Program-made: the position numbers and the translations under genes | Shown here: piece after piece, positions 48,801 to 57,706 of the stretch | Layout: every line of letters starts with the position of its first letter | Numbering within the stretch: position 1 is the first letter of the stretch | Notes under the pieces: generated by a model | What the model was told of the DNA's origin: nothing | The model's input: the letters and a program-made list of their open reading frames with translations, nothing else | Databases searched by the model: none | Assembly: GCF_044359855.1 (NCBI RefSeq) | Contig: NZ_CP132291.1 | Location: 2,418,001 to 2,482,000, forward strand | Direction: 5' to 3' | Source: Rummeliibacillus pycnus_A | GTDB lineage: Bacteria; Bacillota; Bacilli; Bacillales_A; Planococcaceae | DNA: 64,000 nucleotides

Positions 48801-49491
48801 GTACATCTAAAATCATCCATTCAGGACGGTTCCCTGAATGACGGAATGATTCAACAACTTCTAAACGTTTAATAGCACGTGTACGGCGCTGACCTTGTGC
48901 TGTTTTAAGTTCTTCTTTAAGTGCTTCTGTTTCTTTATCAAGGTCAATTTCTTGTAGTAATTGTTTGATAGCTTCTGCACCCATTGCAGCTTCAAAAGTT
49001 TTACCGTATTTCTCGCGGTATGCACGGTATTCTTTTTCTGAAAGCAATTGTTTTTTCTCAAGTGGTGTGTCCGCTGGCTCGATTACAACATAAGAAGCAA
49101 AGTAAATCACTTCTTCAAGTGCACGAGGTGACATATCCAAAATTAGACCCATACGGCTTGGAATACCTTTAAAATACCAAATATGTGAAACTGGAGCAGC
49201 TAACTCAATGTGGCCCATACGTTCACGACGTACTTTTGCACGTGTTACTTCTACACCACAACGGTCACAAACTACACCTTTATAGCGTACGCGTTTGTAT
49301 TTACCACAATGACATTCCCAGTCCTTTGTAGGTCCGAAAATGCGTTCACAGAACAAACCATCTTTTTCTGGTTTAAGTGTACGATAGTTAATAGTTTCTG
49401 GTTTTTTTACTTCTCCATAAGACCATGAGCGAATTTTATCAGGTGAAGCTAAACCGATTTTCATGTACTCAAAATTATTAACGTCTATCAA
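45889..49491 (-). CDS. rpoC: RNA polymerase beta' subunit
   Basis: A 1200-aa catalytic subunit. The N-terminal zinc ribbon is CHCGKYKRVRYKGVVCDRCG, the active-site loop is NADFDGDQMAVH with three magnesium-binding Asp, and the second zinc site is CGTDRG...CNTKHGVCKKC. The start is TTG at 49489-49491 with GGGAGG 8 nt upstream. Length is normal for Bacillales, which lack the large proteobacterial insertions. Confidence 0.99.
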   Translation of the reverse strand: MIDVNNFEYMKIGLASPDKIRSWSYGEVKKPETINYRTLKPEKDGLFCERIFGPTKDWECHCGKYKRVRYKGVVCDRCGVEVTRAKVRRERMGHIELAAPVSHIWYFKGIPSRMGLILDMSPRALEEVIYFASYVVIEPADTPLEKKQLLSEKEYRAYREKYGKTFEAAMGAEAIKQLLQEIDLDKETEALKEELKTAQGQRRTRAIKRLEVVESFRHSGNRPEWMILDVLPVIPPELRPMVQLDGGRFATSDLNDLYRRVINRNNRLKRLLDLGAPGIIVQNEKRMLQEAVDALIDNGRRGRPVTGPGNRPLKSLSHMLKGKQGRFRQNLLGKRVDYSGRSVIVVGPSLKMYQCGLPKGMAIELFKPFVMKELVERGLAHNIKSAKRKIERMHEEVWDVLEDIMKEHPVLLNRAPTLHRLGIQAFEPTLIEGKAIRLHPLVCTAYNADFDGDQMAVHVPLSAEAQAEARLLMLAAQNILNPKDGKPVVTPSQDMVLGNYYLTLERQGAVGEGTIFYGPEELNVAYQNQEVHLHSRIAIKASSLNNKTFTEEQNKMLLITTVGKVFFNEILDDSFPYINEPTTTNLQDATPDKYFVSTTTNVKEHIAAQERIKPFTKKYLGKVIAEVFARYHITETSKMLDRLKDLGFKYSTKAGISIGISDIIVLPGKQEILHKSQEQVDKVMKQFRRGLITEEERYDRVISFWSAAKDEIQSKLMDSLPAENPIFMMSDSGARGNASNFTQLAGMRGLMANPAGRIIELPIKSSFREGLTVLEYFISTHGARKGLADTALKTADSGYLTRRLVDVAQDVIVREDDCGTDRGLAITSLKEGTEIIEALEERVIGRYAKKTIRHPETNEVVVAKDQLITPELARQIDEAGIEEVTIRSAFTCNTKHGVCKKCYGMNLATGDKVEVGEAVGIIAAQSIGEPGTQLTMRTFHQGGVAGADITQGLPRIQEIFESRNPKGQAVITEIAGVVSDIEEIREGQKEITIQGAVETRKYLAPYNARLKVQLNEQVKHGQILTEGSIDPKELLKVTDVSSVEEYLLKEVQKVYRMQGVEIGDKHIEVMVRQMLRKVRVIEAGETELLPGSLLDIHQFSEANAEAIHAGKIPATCRPVILGITKASLETESFLSAASFQETTRVLTDAAIKGKRDELLGLKENVILGKLVPAGTGMQRYRQIKIAESEAEKTEETLAAE

Positions 49492-49572
49492 GGAGCCTAC
49501 CTCCCTTTATTCTGAAGTCTTGAATGACTTTTCATTAGCTCGACGATTGATTTATTGATAAAACGGGAAGGA

Positions 49573-49598
49573 GGACAAGCCCAAAACCGGTCCTGTCC
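49573..49598 (-). promoter_or_regulatory. Hairpin in the rpoB-rpoC spacer
   Basis: GGACAGGACC and GGGCTTGTCC pair (one mismatch, one wobble) with a TTTT-containing loop. CCTCCTTCCCGTTTT follows, so a weak attenuator or an RNase site is possible. Function is not established. Confidence 0.45.
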
Positions 49599-49624
49599 AA
49601 CATCCCAAATACTGTTAAAATAAA

Positions 49625-52600
49625 TTATTCAGGAGATCCTACTGATGCTTCTTCATCGACGTTTGAAGTGATATTGAATGAATCGTTAGGTTGAAGATCA
49701 TCATCGTCTTCACTATCACGTAATTCAATTTCTTCATCATCGATTGTTAGCATTTTCACATCTAACCCTAAAGATTGAAGTTCTTTAATTAATACTTTGA
49801 AAGATTCAGGAACGCCTGGTTCAGGAACGCTTTCACCTTTAACGATAGCTTCATAAGTTTTAACACGACCTACAACGTCATCGGATTTAACAGTTAAGAT
49901 TTCTTGTAGTGTATATGCAGAACCATATGCTTCAAGAGCCCAAACTTCCATTTCACCAAAACGTTGTCCACCGAATTGCGCTTTACCACCAAGAGGTTGT
50001 TGCGTAACAAGTGAGTAAGGACCTGTAGAACGAGCGTGAAGTTTATCATCAACCATGTGAGCAAGTTTGATCATATACATAACCCCAACTGATACACGGT
50101 TATCTAATGGTTCACCTGTACGACCATCATAAAGGACTGTTTTACCGTCACGATTCATGCCGGCTTCTTCCATTGTTTTCCATACATCTTCATCGCTAGC
50201 ACCATCAAATACAGGTGTTGCCATGTGAACGCCTAAGTAGCGAGCAGCCATACCTAAGTGCAACTCTAATACTTGTCCGATGTTCATACGAGATGGTACA
50301 CCTAATGGGTTTAACATGATGTCAACTGGAGTACCATCTGGAAGGAATGGCATATCTTCTTCAGGTAAGATACGTGAAATTACCCCTTTGTTACCGTGAC
50401 GACCGGCCATTTTGTCCCCAACGCGAATTTTACGTTTTTGAACAATATAGACACGAACCATTTGGTTAACACCTGGAGATAATTCATCGCCATCTTCACG
50501 GTTGAAGACTTTGACATCAAGTACGATACCACCTGCACCATGAGGAACACGTAATGAAGTATCTCGAACTTCACGAGCTTTTTCACCGAAGATTGCATGT
50601 AATAAACGTTCTTCTGCAGTAAGTTCAGTTACACCTTTAGGAGTTACTTTACCAACTAAGATATCGCCATCATTTACTTCAGCACCGATACGGATAATAC
50701 CACGTTCATCAAGGTTACGTAATGCTTCTTCTCCGACATTTGGAATATCACGAGTGATTTCTTCAGGTCCGAGTTTAGTATCACGAGCTTCTGATTCGTA
50801 TTCTTCGATATGAACAGAAGTATAAACGTCGTTTTTAACAAGGCGTTCGTTCATGATTACAGCATCTTCATAGTTATATCCATTCCAAGTCATGAATGCT
50901 ACGACTACGTTACGACCAAGTGCTAATTCTCCGCATTCCATTGAAGGACCATCTGCAAGAATGTCACGAGGTTGAATACGTTCGCCAACTTTCACTAATG
51001 GACGTTGGTTGTAACTTGTACCTTGGTTAGAACGTACAAATTTTTGTAATTTATATTTTGTTAAATCGCCTTTTACTTCTTTTCCGTCGATTTCTTCGAT
51101 ACGGCGTACGTGAATTGATCGTGCTTCTACGTGTTCAACAATACCTGCATATTTTGCAACTACTGCGGCACCTGAGTCACGAGCATCTACGTGTTCCATA
51201 CCAGTACCAACGAAAGGAGCTTCTGGGTTTAACAAAGGAACAGCTTGACGTTGCATGTTGGCACCCATTAGAGCACGGTTAGAGTCATCGTTTTCTAAGA
51301 ATGGAATACATGCTGTTGCTGCAGATACTACTTGTTTTGGTGATACATCCATGTAGTCAACTGTATCACGTTTGAATACAGAGTTATCTCCACGGAAACG
51401 ACCAACAACTTCTTCTTCAGTAAACGAACCATCAGGATTTAATAGTGAGTTCGCTTGAGCTACAACATAGTTATCTTCTTCGTCTGCAGTTAAATAATCA
51501 ATATGATTAGTTAAGCGACCTGTTTCAGGGTCTACACGACGATAAGGTGTTTCGATGAAGCCAAATTTATTCACTTTAGCATAACTTGAAAGTGAGTTGA
51601 TCAAACCAATGTTTGGACCCTCTGGCGTTTCAATCGGACACATACGACCATAGTGAGAATAGTGAACGTCACGTACTTCGAAACCAGCACGTTCACGTGT
51701 TAAACCACCAGGTCCTAGGGCTGATAGACGACGTTTGTGTGTTAATTCAGCTAATGGGTTTGTTTGGTCCATGAATTGTGATAATTGAGAGCTACCGAAG
51801 AATTCTTTAATAGCTGCAATTACTGGACGAATATTAATTAATTGTTGTGGCACAATAGACGCTGTGTCGTTAATAGACATACGTTCACGTACGACACGTT
51901 CCATACGAGATAGACCGATACGGAATTGGTTTTGTAGAAGTTCACCTACAGAACGTAGACGACGGTTACCTAAGTGGTCGATATCGTCTGTGTCACCCAC
52001 ACCATATAATAAGTTAAAGAAATAAGAAACAGATGCCACTACGTCAGAAGGAGTAATGTGTTTCACTTCTTCTTCAACATAAGCATTACTGATTACTTTA
52101 ATTTCTTTTTGTGATTCATCATTAGGAGCATAGATTTTAATCTCTTGAATTTGAATATCGCCTTCTAGAACTCCTCCAACTTTAGAAACAGTTTTGAAAC
52201 CAACACCATTTTCTAAATATGGAATTAAACGATCTAATACTCTGCGGTCAATTAATGTACCAGCTTCAACTAAAATTTCGCCTGTTTCAGGATCTGCTAA
52301 TGTTTCAGCAATTGTTTGATTGAATAGACGATTTTTAATATGAAGTTTTTTGTTCATTTTGTAACGACCAACGTTTGCTAAATCATAACGTTTTGGATCA
52401 AAGAAACGTGAATACAACAGATTTTTTGCACTTTCTACTGTTGGCGGTTCACCAGGACGTAGACGTTCATAAATTTCTAATAGTGCTTTTTCTGTGCTTT
52501 CAGTGTTGTCTTTTTCTAATGTGTTACGCAAGAACTCATTATCACCAATTAATTCGATGATTTCTTGGTCTGATGCGAAGCCTAGTGCACGTAAAAGTAC

Positions 52601-53179
52601 TGTGATTGGTAGTTTACGTGTACGGTCGATACGAACATAGACAACATCTTTTGCATCTGTTTCGTATTCAAGCCAAGCACCACGGTTAGGAATGACTGTA
52701 GCGCCAAAACCTTTTTTACCGTTTTTATCTGTTTTATCGTGATAGTATACACTTGGTGATCTAACTAATTGTGAAACAATAACGCGTTCCGCACCGTTAA
52801 TAATGAAAGTACCAGTTTCTGTCATAAGCGGGAAGTCACCCATGAATACTTCTTGTTCTTTCACTTCTTCTGTTTCTTTGTTAAGCAGACGTACTTTTAC
52901 ACGCAATGGTGCAGCATAAGTCACGTCACGTTGTTTACATTCATCGACATCATATTTCGGTTCTCCGAGACTGTAGTCGACGAATTCTAGTGATAGATTT
53001 CCTGTAAAGTCTTCAATTGGTGAAATGTCACGGAACATTTCACGTAAACCTTCTTCAAGAAACCACTCGTTAGATGCGGTTTGAATCTCAATAAGATTCG
53101 GAAGTTCCAGCACCTCTTTAATACGCGCAAAGCTTCTACGCTGGCGGTGTTGTCCGTACTGAACTAGTTGACCTGTCAA
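49625..53179 (-). CDS. rpoB: RNA polymerase beta subunit
   Basis: Catalytic subunit. I choose TTG at 53177-53179 (1184 aa, starting TGQLVQYG after Met), because GAGGGGTG lies about 6 nt upstream and B. subtilis starts likewise. The GTG at 53186 opens the frame three codons earlier but overlaps the ribosome box. The rifampicin cluster reads SSQLSQFMDQTNPLAELTHK with RRLSALGPGG after it, that is, wild type. The C-terminal tail is acidic and short. Confidence 0.98.
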   Translation of the reverse strand: MTGQLVQYGQHRQRRSFARIKEVLELPNLIEIQTASNEWFLEEGLREMFRDISPIEDFTGNLSLEFVDYSLGEPKYDVDECKQRDVTYAAPLRVKVRLLNKETEEVKEQEVFMGDFPLMTETGTFIINGAERVIVSQLVRSPSVYYHDKTDKNGKKGFGATVIPNRGAWLEYETDAKDVVYVRIDRTRKLPITVLLRALGFASDQEIIELIGDNEFLRNTLEKDNTESTEKALLEIYERLRPGEPPTVESAKNLLYSRFFDPKRYDLANVGRYKMNKKLHIKNRLFNQTIAETLADPETGEILVEAGTLIDRRVLDRLIPYLENGVGFKTVSKVGGVLEGDIQIQEIKIYAPNDESQKEIKVISNAYVEEEVKHITPSDVVASVSYFFNLLYGVGDTDDIDHLGNRRLRSVGELLQNQFRIGLSRMERVVRERMSINDTASIVPQQLINIRPVIAAIKEFFGSSQLSQFMDQTNPLAELTHKRRLSALGPGGLTRERAGFEVRDVHYSHYGRMCPIETPEGPNIGLINSLSSYAKVNKFGFIETPYRRVDPETGRLTNHIDYLTADEEDNYVVAQANSLLNPDGSFTEEEVVGRFRGDNSVFKRDTVDYMDVSPKQVVSAATACIPFLENDDSNRALMGANMQRQAVPLLNPEAPFVGTGMEHVDARDSGAAVVAKYAGIVEHVEARSIHVRRIEEIDGKEVKGDLTKYKLQKFVRSNQGTSYNQRPLVKVGERIQPRDILADGPSMECGELALGRNVVVAFMTWNGYNYEDAVIMNERLVKNDVYTSVHIEEYESEARDTKLGPEEITRDIPNVGEEALRNLDERGIIRIGAEVNDGDILVGKVTPKGVTELTAEERLLHAIFGEKAREVRDTSLRVPHGAGGIVLDVKVFNREDGDELSPGVNQMVRVYIVQKRKIRVGDKMAGRHGNKGVISRILPEEDMPFLPDGTPVDIMLNPLGVPSRMNIGQVLELHLGMAARYLGVHMATPVFDGASDEDVWKTMEEAGMNRDGKTVLYDGRTGEPLDNRVSVGVMYMIKLAHMVDDKLHARSTGPYSLVTQQPLGGKAQFGGQRFGEMEVWALEAYGSAYTLQEILTVKSDDVVGRVKTYEAIVKGESVPEPGVPESFKVLIKELQSLGLDVKMLTIDDEEIELRDSEDDDDLQPNDSFNITSNVDEEASVGSPE

Positions 53180-53371
53180 CTCATTCACCCCTCAATAAAG
53201 CGATAATAGGTCTTTCAGAAACCATATAAATGTTGTATGATTACGAAAGACAAAAAGAAAACGAGTTCGTTGATGAGCTCATTTTCGATTAACCAAAGTT
53301 AAATTCGAAAGCTCCTGCTATTTACATTTTCAGCCAATAGGCAAACGCCTTCAAATTAATATTTTTGCATT

Positions 53372-53400
53372 GTATTATGTTATCACAGCGTTTTTGTCAA
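53372..53400 (-). promoter_or_regulatory. SigA-type promoter of rpoBC
   Basis: TTGACA (53395-53400), a 17-bp spacer and TAATAC (53372-53377). An overlapping frame TTGACT-17-TAACAT is shifted by 5 bp, so start-site choice is possible. The leader to rpoB is about 185 nt. Confidence 0.82.
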
Positions 53401-53424
53401 GTCAATCTATAAGTTTTGACAAAT

Positions 53425-54024
53425 TTATTTCGTAGCTTTGATAATCCAATATCCTTTTTTCTTTTCTACTATTTCCACTTTAGAGAATTTTAATTCCAAA
53501 TGTTCCACAGTAGATGGCGCGCCTTGTTTCTTCTGAATTACAATCCACAATTCACCTGAATCCACTAATTTCTCAAATGCTTCATCATAGAATCTAAAAA
53601 TAGTGTTTTTGCCTGCACGAATCGGAGGATTTGTCAAAACAACAGCGATATGTTCTTCTTGAACAGATGAAAGTGCGTTACTCTCATAAATCTGCACATT
53701 TTGAACCCCGTTCAATTCAGCGTTTTTCTTTGCTAGATTGACCGCTCGCTCATTGACATCCATCATTTGAACCATACGATTTGGATAACTTTTTGCAATT
53801 GACAATCCAATTGGTCCATATCCACAACCAACATCTAGAATACACCCTTCAATTGCCGGCATCTCAAAACTATCAATTAATACACGGGAGCCAAAATCTA
53901 CTTCGCTTTTACTAAAAACCCCTGCATCAGTTTCAAATACAAATGAAAATCCCCGAAGTGTAAAATTCCATCTGCGCGGTTTACTTTCTACTTGAGGTTC
54001 TTTTGAATAATAATGTTCTGACAA
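53425..54024 (-). CDS. ybxB: RsmC-like 16S rRNA/DNA methyltransferase family protein
   Basis: A 199-aa class I SAM-dependent methyltransferase of the RsmC/RlmG type. SAM-binding motif is LDVGCGYGPIGLSIA (about 63-77), and the target-base motif is NPPIRAGK. The end reads KKKGYWIIKA. The start is TTG at 54022-54024 behind GGAGGGC. It sits between rplL and rpoB as B. subtilis ybxB does. The modified nucleotide is unknown. Confidence 0.9.
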   Translation of the reverse strand: MSEHYYSKEPQVESKPRRWNFTLRGFSFVFETDAGVFSKSEVDFGSRVLIDSFEMPAIEGCILDVGCGYGPIGLSIAKSYPNRMVQMMDVNERAVNLAKKNAELNGVQNVQIYESNALSSVQEEHIAVVLTNPPIRAGKNTIFRFYDEAFEKLVDSGELWIVIQKKQGAPSTVEHLELKFSKVEIVEKKKGYWIIKATK

Positions 54025-54050
54025 GAATAATGCCCTCCATCATCTATAGA

Positions 54051-54088
54051 TAAAGAAAAAGCTCGTCAAAATTGACGAGCTTTTCACA
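54051..54088 (-). terminator. Intrinsic terminator after rplL
   Basis: AAAGCTCGTCAA and TTGACGAGCTTT pair perfectly and run into TTTCTTTA on the minus strand, just before the methyltransferase gene. Confidence 0.9.
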
Positions 54089-54103
54089 TTCAATCAGCAG
54101 AAA

Positions 54104-54463
54104 TTATTTAACTTCTACAGATGCGCCAACTTCTTCAAGTTTAGCTTTGATTTCTTCAGCTTCTTCTTTAGAAGCGCCTTCTTTAAGAGCTTTAGGAGCG
54201 TTATCTACAACTTCTTTAGCTTCTTTAAGACCTAAACCAGTGATTTCACGAACCACTTTAATTACTTTAATTTTTTGATCGCCAGCAGAAGCTAAAATAA
54301 CATCAAAATCTGTTTTTTCTTCTGCAGCAGCAGCAGCGCCACCAGCAACAGCTACAGGAGCAGCAGCAGTAACACCGAATTCTTCTTCGATTGCTTTTAC
54401 TAAATCGTTTAATTCAAGAACTGTCATAGCTTTGACAGCTTCTAAGATTTGCTCATTGTTCAT
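54104..54463 (-). CDS. rplL: 50S ribosomal protein L7/L12
   Basis: A 119-aa acidic stalk protein. The N-terminal dimerisation helices (MNNEQILEAVKAMTVLELN) precede a short Ala-rich hinge (about residues 36-50). The GTPase-binding domain follows with KIKVIKVVREITGLGLKEAK. It lies 76 bp after rplJ. Confidence 0.98.
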   Translation of the reverse strand: MNNEQILEAVKAMTVLELNDLVKAIEEEFGVTAAAPVAVAGGAAAAAEEKTDFDVILASAGDQKIKVIKVVREITGLGLKEAKEVVDNAPKALKEGASKEEAEEIKAKLEEVGASVEVK

Positions 54464-54539
54464 TATATTTTCCTCCTATACGGAATGTAAGTTTTTTAGT
54501 TTGGCATATTATGCCTTGAAGATTAAGCTACACTTAAAA

Positions 54540-55040
54540 TTAAGCGCCTTGTTCTTCTTTTTGTTCTGCAACAGCTTTTGTTACAAGAGCTAAGTTGCGC
54601 ATTGGAGCTTGAAGTACTGATAATAGCATAGATAGTAAACCTTCGCGTGATGGAAGTTCAGCCAATGCTTTAACTTCTTCAACGCTAGCATATGTGCCTT
54701 CAATAAGACCAGCTTTAATTTCTAGTTGTTCGTTAGCTTTCGCAAAGTCATTGATGATACGTGCAGGAGCAACTACATCTTCATTTGAGAATGCGATTGC
54801 GTTTGGACCTGTAAGAACTTCGTTAAGTTCTTCGTGGCCAACTTCTGCAGTAGCGCGACGAACTAAAGTATTTTTGTATACTTTGAATTCTACACCAGCT
54901 TCACGTAATTGTTTACGTAGTTCAGTAACTTGAGATACTGAAAGACCACGGTAGTCAACTACTACTACTGATGCTGCACTTTTAAACTTGTCAGCGATTT
55001 CTTGAACAACAGTTTGTTTTGCTTCAACTGCTTTGTTCAT
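54540..55040 (-). CDS. rplJ: 50S ribosomal protein L10
   Basis: A 166-aa base of the L12 stalk. KSAASVVVVDYRGLSVSQVT and ELRKQLREAGVEFKVYKNT are family signatures. The C-terminal helix binds L12 dimers. Its synthesis is probably limited by L10/L12 acting on the leader upstream. Confidence 0.98.
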   Translation of the reverse strand: MNKAVEAKQTVVQEIADKFKSAASVVVVDYRGLSVSQVTELRKQLREAGVEFKVYKNTLVRRATAEVGHEELNEVLTGPNAIAFSNEDVVAPARIINDFAKANEQLEIKAGLIEGTYASVEEVKALAELPSREGLLSMLLSVLQAPMRNLALVTKAVAEQKEEQGA

Positions 55041-55059
55041 CTTGACACCTCCTATAAGA

Positions 55060-55222
55060 ATGGGTCATTTATACCAACAAAAGAAAAGCCTCTTGCCATT
55101 AGTAGACAAGAGGCGGAATTTCATCATCTTAAGTAAGAGTCTGAGTTCCTTTGTCCTCGGTAGGATAATTAAGCGATAGCTCGCCCCTACGGTCTACGGT
55201 ACAAATGGATGATTCACAACGC
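55060..55222 (-). promoter_or_regulatory. Ribosomal protein L10 leader (autoregulatory attenuator)
   Basis: Between the promoter and rplJ lies about 160 nt of leader with TCCTACCGAGGACAAAGGAAC, matching the L10/L12-binding region of Firmicutes L10 leaders. It is followed by the terminator GCCTCTTGTC...GGCAAGAGGC with TTTTCTTTT (55079-55114). Excess L10-L12 would favour the terminator. Confidence 0.88.
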
Positions 55223-55227
55223 TATAA

Positions 55228-55256
55228 ATCATAACAAATGATAATTGCGTTGTCAA
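55228..55256 (-). promoter_or_regulatory. SigA-type promoter of rplJ-rplL
   Basis: TTGACA (55251-55256), a 17-bp spacer and TATGAT (55228-55233), immediately after the rplA stop. Confidence 0.88.
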
Positions 55257-55263
55257 TCAAAAA

Positions 55264-55965
55264 TTATTTTGCTGCTGTAGCAGAAAGTGGATCAACTTTG
55301 ATAGATGGTCCCATTGTAGTAGTTACATGTAAAGATTTGATGTAAGTACCTTTTGCAGCAGCAGGTTTTGCTTTAAGGATTACGTCAACAAGAGTTGATA
55401 AGTTTTCAGCTAATTTGTCAGCTTCGAATGAAACTTTACCAATTGGAGCATGAACAATACCAGCTTTGTCAGCACGGTATTCAACTTTACCAGCTTTGAT
55501 TTCGTTAACTGCTTTAGTTACATCGAAAGTAACTGTGCCAGTTTTAGGGTTTGGCATTAAGCCTTTAGGTCCTAATACACGACCTAGTTTACCAACTTCA
55601 CCCATCATGTCTGGAGTAGCAACGATTACATCGAAGTCAAACCAGCCTTGTTGGATTTTTTGGATATATTCTGCATCGCCTACGTAATCAGCGCCAGCTG
55701 CTTCAGCTTCTTTAATTTTGTCGCCTTTAGCGAAAACTAAAACGCGTTGAGTTTTACCAGTACCGTTTGGAAGCACAACTGCTCCGCGGATTTGTTGGTC
55801 ATTTTTACGAGTGTCGATATTTAAGTTAAATGCTACTTCAACTGTTGCGTCAAAGTTAACAGTGCTTGTTTTTTTAGCAAGTTCAGCTGCTTCAGCTACT
55901 GTGTATTGTTGGTTACGATCAACTAATTTAGCTGCATCTTGCAATTTTTTACCTGTTTTAGCCAT
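55264..55965 (-). CDS. rplA: 50S ribosomal protein L1
   Basis: A 233-aa mobile-stalk protein. The start is ATG at 55963-55965 (MAKTGKKLQDAAKLVDR); a frame open to 56034 lies over the spacer. GRVLGPKGLMPNPKTGTVT is the signature. It lies 128 bp after rplK. Confidence 0.98.
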   Translation of the reverse strand: MAKTGKKLQDAAKLVDRNQQYTVAEAAELAKKTSTVNFDATVEVAFNLNIDTRKNDQQIRGAVVLPNGTGKTQRVLVFAKGDKIKEAEAAGADYVGDAEYIQKIQQGWFDFDVIVATPDMMGEVGKLGRVLGPKGLMPNPKTGTVTFDVTKAVNEIKAGKVEYRADKAGIVHAPIGKVSFEADKLAENLSTLVDVILKAKPAAAKGTYIKSLHVTTTMGPSIKVDPLSATAAK

Positions 55966-56093
55966 TATATATTTCCTCCTTGATTGTGGTTGTAACGGAT
56001 TAAACCTCCCACGAATAAAGGCTGCGAGTTTCAAATATCACTATAAGAAACAATCGCAACCTCCAAAAAACAATACTTTATCAAGTAATGGGA

Positions 56094-56519
56094 TTAGTCT
56101 TCGATCACAATACCCATGCTACGTGCAGTACCTTCTACCATTGACATTGCAGCTTCTACTGATGCTGCGTTTAAGTCTGGCATTTTAGTTTCAGCGATTT
56201 CGCGTACTTTATCACGTTTCACTGTAGCTACTTTTTTACGGTTTGGTTCGCCTGAACCTGATTTAATACCAGCTGCTACTTTAAGTAACACTGCTGCCGG
56301 TGGAGTTTTTGTAATGAAAGTGAATGAACGATCTTCAAATACAGAAATCTCAACTGGAATGATCAACCCTGCTTGGTCCGCAGTACGAGCGTTGAATTCT
56401 TTACAGAATCCCATGATATTAACACCTGCTTGACCCAATGCAGGACCTACTGGTGGCGCTGGATTTGCTTTACCAGCTGGGATTTGAAGTTTTACAACTT
56501 TAACAACTTTTTTAGCCAC
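56094..56519 (-). CDS. rplK: 50S ribosomal protein L11
   Basis: A 141-aa factor-binding and thiostrepton-site protein. The start is GTG at 56517-56519 with AGGAGG 8 nt upstream (product begins AKKVVKVVKLQIPAGKA after Met). PAPPVGPALGQAGVNIMGF is diagnostic. Confidence 0.98.
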   Translation of the reverse strand: MAKKVVKVVKLQIPAGKANPAPPVGPALGQAGVNIMGFCKEFNARTADQAGLIIPVEISVFEDRSFTFITKTPPAAVLLKVAAGIKSGSGEPNRKKVATVKRDKVREIAETKMPDLNAASVEAAMSMVEGTARSMGIVIED

Positions 56520-56654
56520 GAGACACACCTCCTTAAGTCCGTGATGTGGTAATTGGGTTTCCCCTCCCACTCAATATCTGTCTGTCGGCTTAATCCGATA
56601 ACATTAAAAATTACTTTGTCACATGTGATATATTTCCACAGTATGACCTATGAA

Positions 56655-56683
56655 ATGATAACACTTTTTAAAATACAAGGCAA
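56655..56683 (-). promoter_or_regulatory. SigA-type promoter of rplK-rplA
   Basis: TTGCCT (56678-56683), a 17-bp spacer and TATCAT (56655-56660), in the 175-bp spacer after nusG. The leader contains GGATTAAGCCGACAG and may include an L1/L11 control site, which I cannot define. Confidence 0.72.
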
Positions 56684-56694
56684 GTACCTTACAT

Positions 56695-57228
56695 TTAAAC
56701 TTTTACAACTTCATCAAAATCTAGTTCCATTTTTGTTTCGCGACCGAACATATCAACTGTTACATTTATTTTGCCTTTATCAGCTATGATTTCGTTGACA
56801 ATCCCTTGGAAATGAGCGAAAGGTCCTTCTAGAACTTCAACTAAGTCACCTACGCTAAAGTCTAGATCAACACTAACTTCATTTGCACCCATTTGTTGTA
56901 GAATCACTTCTACTTCTTCAGGTAGTAATGGTGTTGGTTTTACTCCACCACCTGAAGAACCGATGAATCCAGTAACACCTGGTGTATTACGAACAACATA
57001 CCAAGCATCATCTGTCATAACTAGTTCAACTAAAACATAACCCGGGAAGGTCTTACGCATATATGTTTTTTTACGACCGTCTTTTACTTCAGTTTCTTGT
57101 TCTTCTGGAATAATCACACGGAAGATTTTATCTTGCATCCCCATTGTTTCAACACGTTTTTCAAGGTTTGCTTTTACTTTGTTTTCATAACCTGAATAAG
57201 TATGGACAACATACCAATTTTTTTCCAT
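56695..57228 (-). CDS. nusG: Transcription elongation/termination factor NusG
   Basis: A 177-aa Spt5-family factor that binds the polymerase clamp and, in Bacillus, promotes pausing at TTNTTT motifs. NGN domain (about 1-110) begins NWYVVHTYSGYENKVK. The KOW domain (about 125-177) contains DFSVGDLVEVLEGPFAHFQG. A hairpin with U-tract precedes it. Confidence 0.98.
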   Translation of the reverse strand: MEKNWYVVHTYSGYENKVKANLEKRVETMGMQDKIFRVIIPEEQETEVKDGRKKTYMRKTFPGYVLVELVMTDDAWYVVRNTPGVTGFIGSSGGGVKPTPLLPEEVEVILQQMGANEVSVDLDFSVGDLVEVLEGPFAHFQGIVNEIIADKGKINVTVDMFGRETKMELDFDEVVKV

Positions 57229-57275
57229 AATAGATAGGACTGTTCGTCCTTCCCTCCTTTTCTAAAAGGCAAAAT

Positions 57276-57300
57276 GAAAAAACCCGTTACAACACACGGG
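57276..57300 (-). terminator. Short intrinsic terminator or attenuator between secE and nusG
   Basis: CCCGT and ACGGG form a 5-bp GC-rich stem with an 8-nt loop followed by TTTTTTC. The stem is short, so termination is probably partial. No promoter for nusG alone is evident, which makes an attenuator reasonable. Confidence 0.6.
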
Positions 57301-57328
57301 CCCTTTCAAACATATTAACTTTATTAAA

Positions 57329-57514
57329 TCATAACTCTAAGTACCAGCGCAATAATTTCGAAATGCCTAAATCGATTACCATGAAAAACGCTGCCATTAT
57401 CAATAATGTTGAAACAACAATCATTGTATATTTCGTCAATTCTTTACGCTTCGGCCAACTTGTTTTTCTCATTTCTGATAGAACGCCGCGGAAAAATTCA
57501 CCTATCTTACCCAT
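57329..57514 (-). CDS. secE: Preprotein translocase subunit SecE
   Basis: A 61-aa minimal Gram-positive SecE with a cytosolic amphipathic helix (EFFRGVLSEMRKTSWPKRKE) and one membrane helix (about 31-52). It clamps SecY. It lies 45 bp after rpmGB. Confidence 0.97.
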   Translation of the reverse strand: MGKIGEFFRGVLSEMRKTSWPKRKELTKYTMIVVSTLLIMAAFFMVIDLGISKLLRWYLEL

Positions 57515-57559
57515 CCAACCAAACCTCCGAATATAATCATATATACATAACGAATTGTA

Positions 57560-57706
57560 TTATTTAGTTTGTTTATGTAATGTATGCTCATTACAATGAG
57601 AACAATATTTCTTAAGTTCTATTCTTTTTGAATTGTCCTTTGTTGCGGGTAAATGATAATTTCTAGCCCCGCATTTTTCACAGCTTAGTGCGACCTTTTG
57701 TGCCAT
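57560..57706 (-). CDS. rpmGB: 50S ribosomal protein L33 (zinc-binding type)
   Basis: A 48-aa protein with the zinc ribbon CEKC...CSHC. The start is ATG at 57704-57706 (MAQKVAL) with AAAGGTGATATT upstream. The longer frame to 57766 lacks a ribosome site. Its place between sigH and secE matches B. subtilis. Confidence 0.95.
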   Translation of the reverse strand: MAQKVALSCEKCGARNYHLPATKDNSKRIELKKYCSHCNEHTLHKQTK

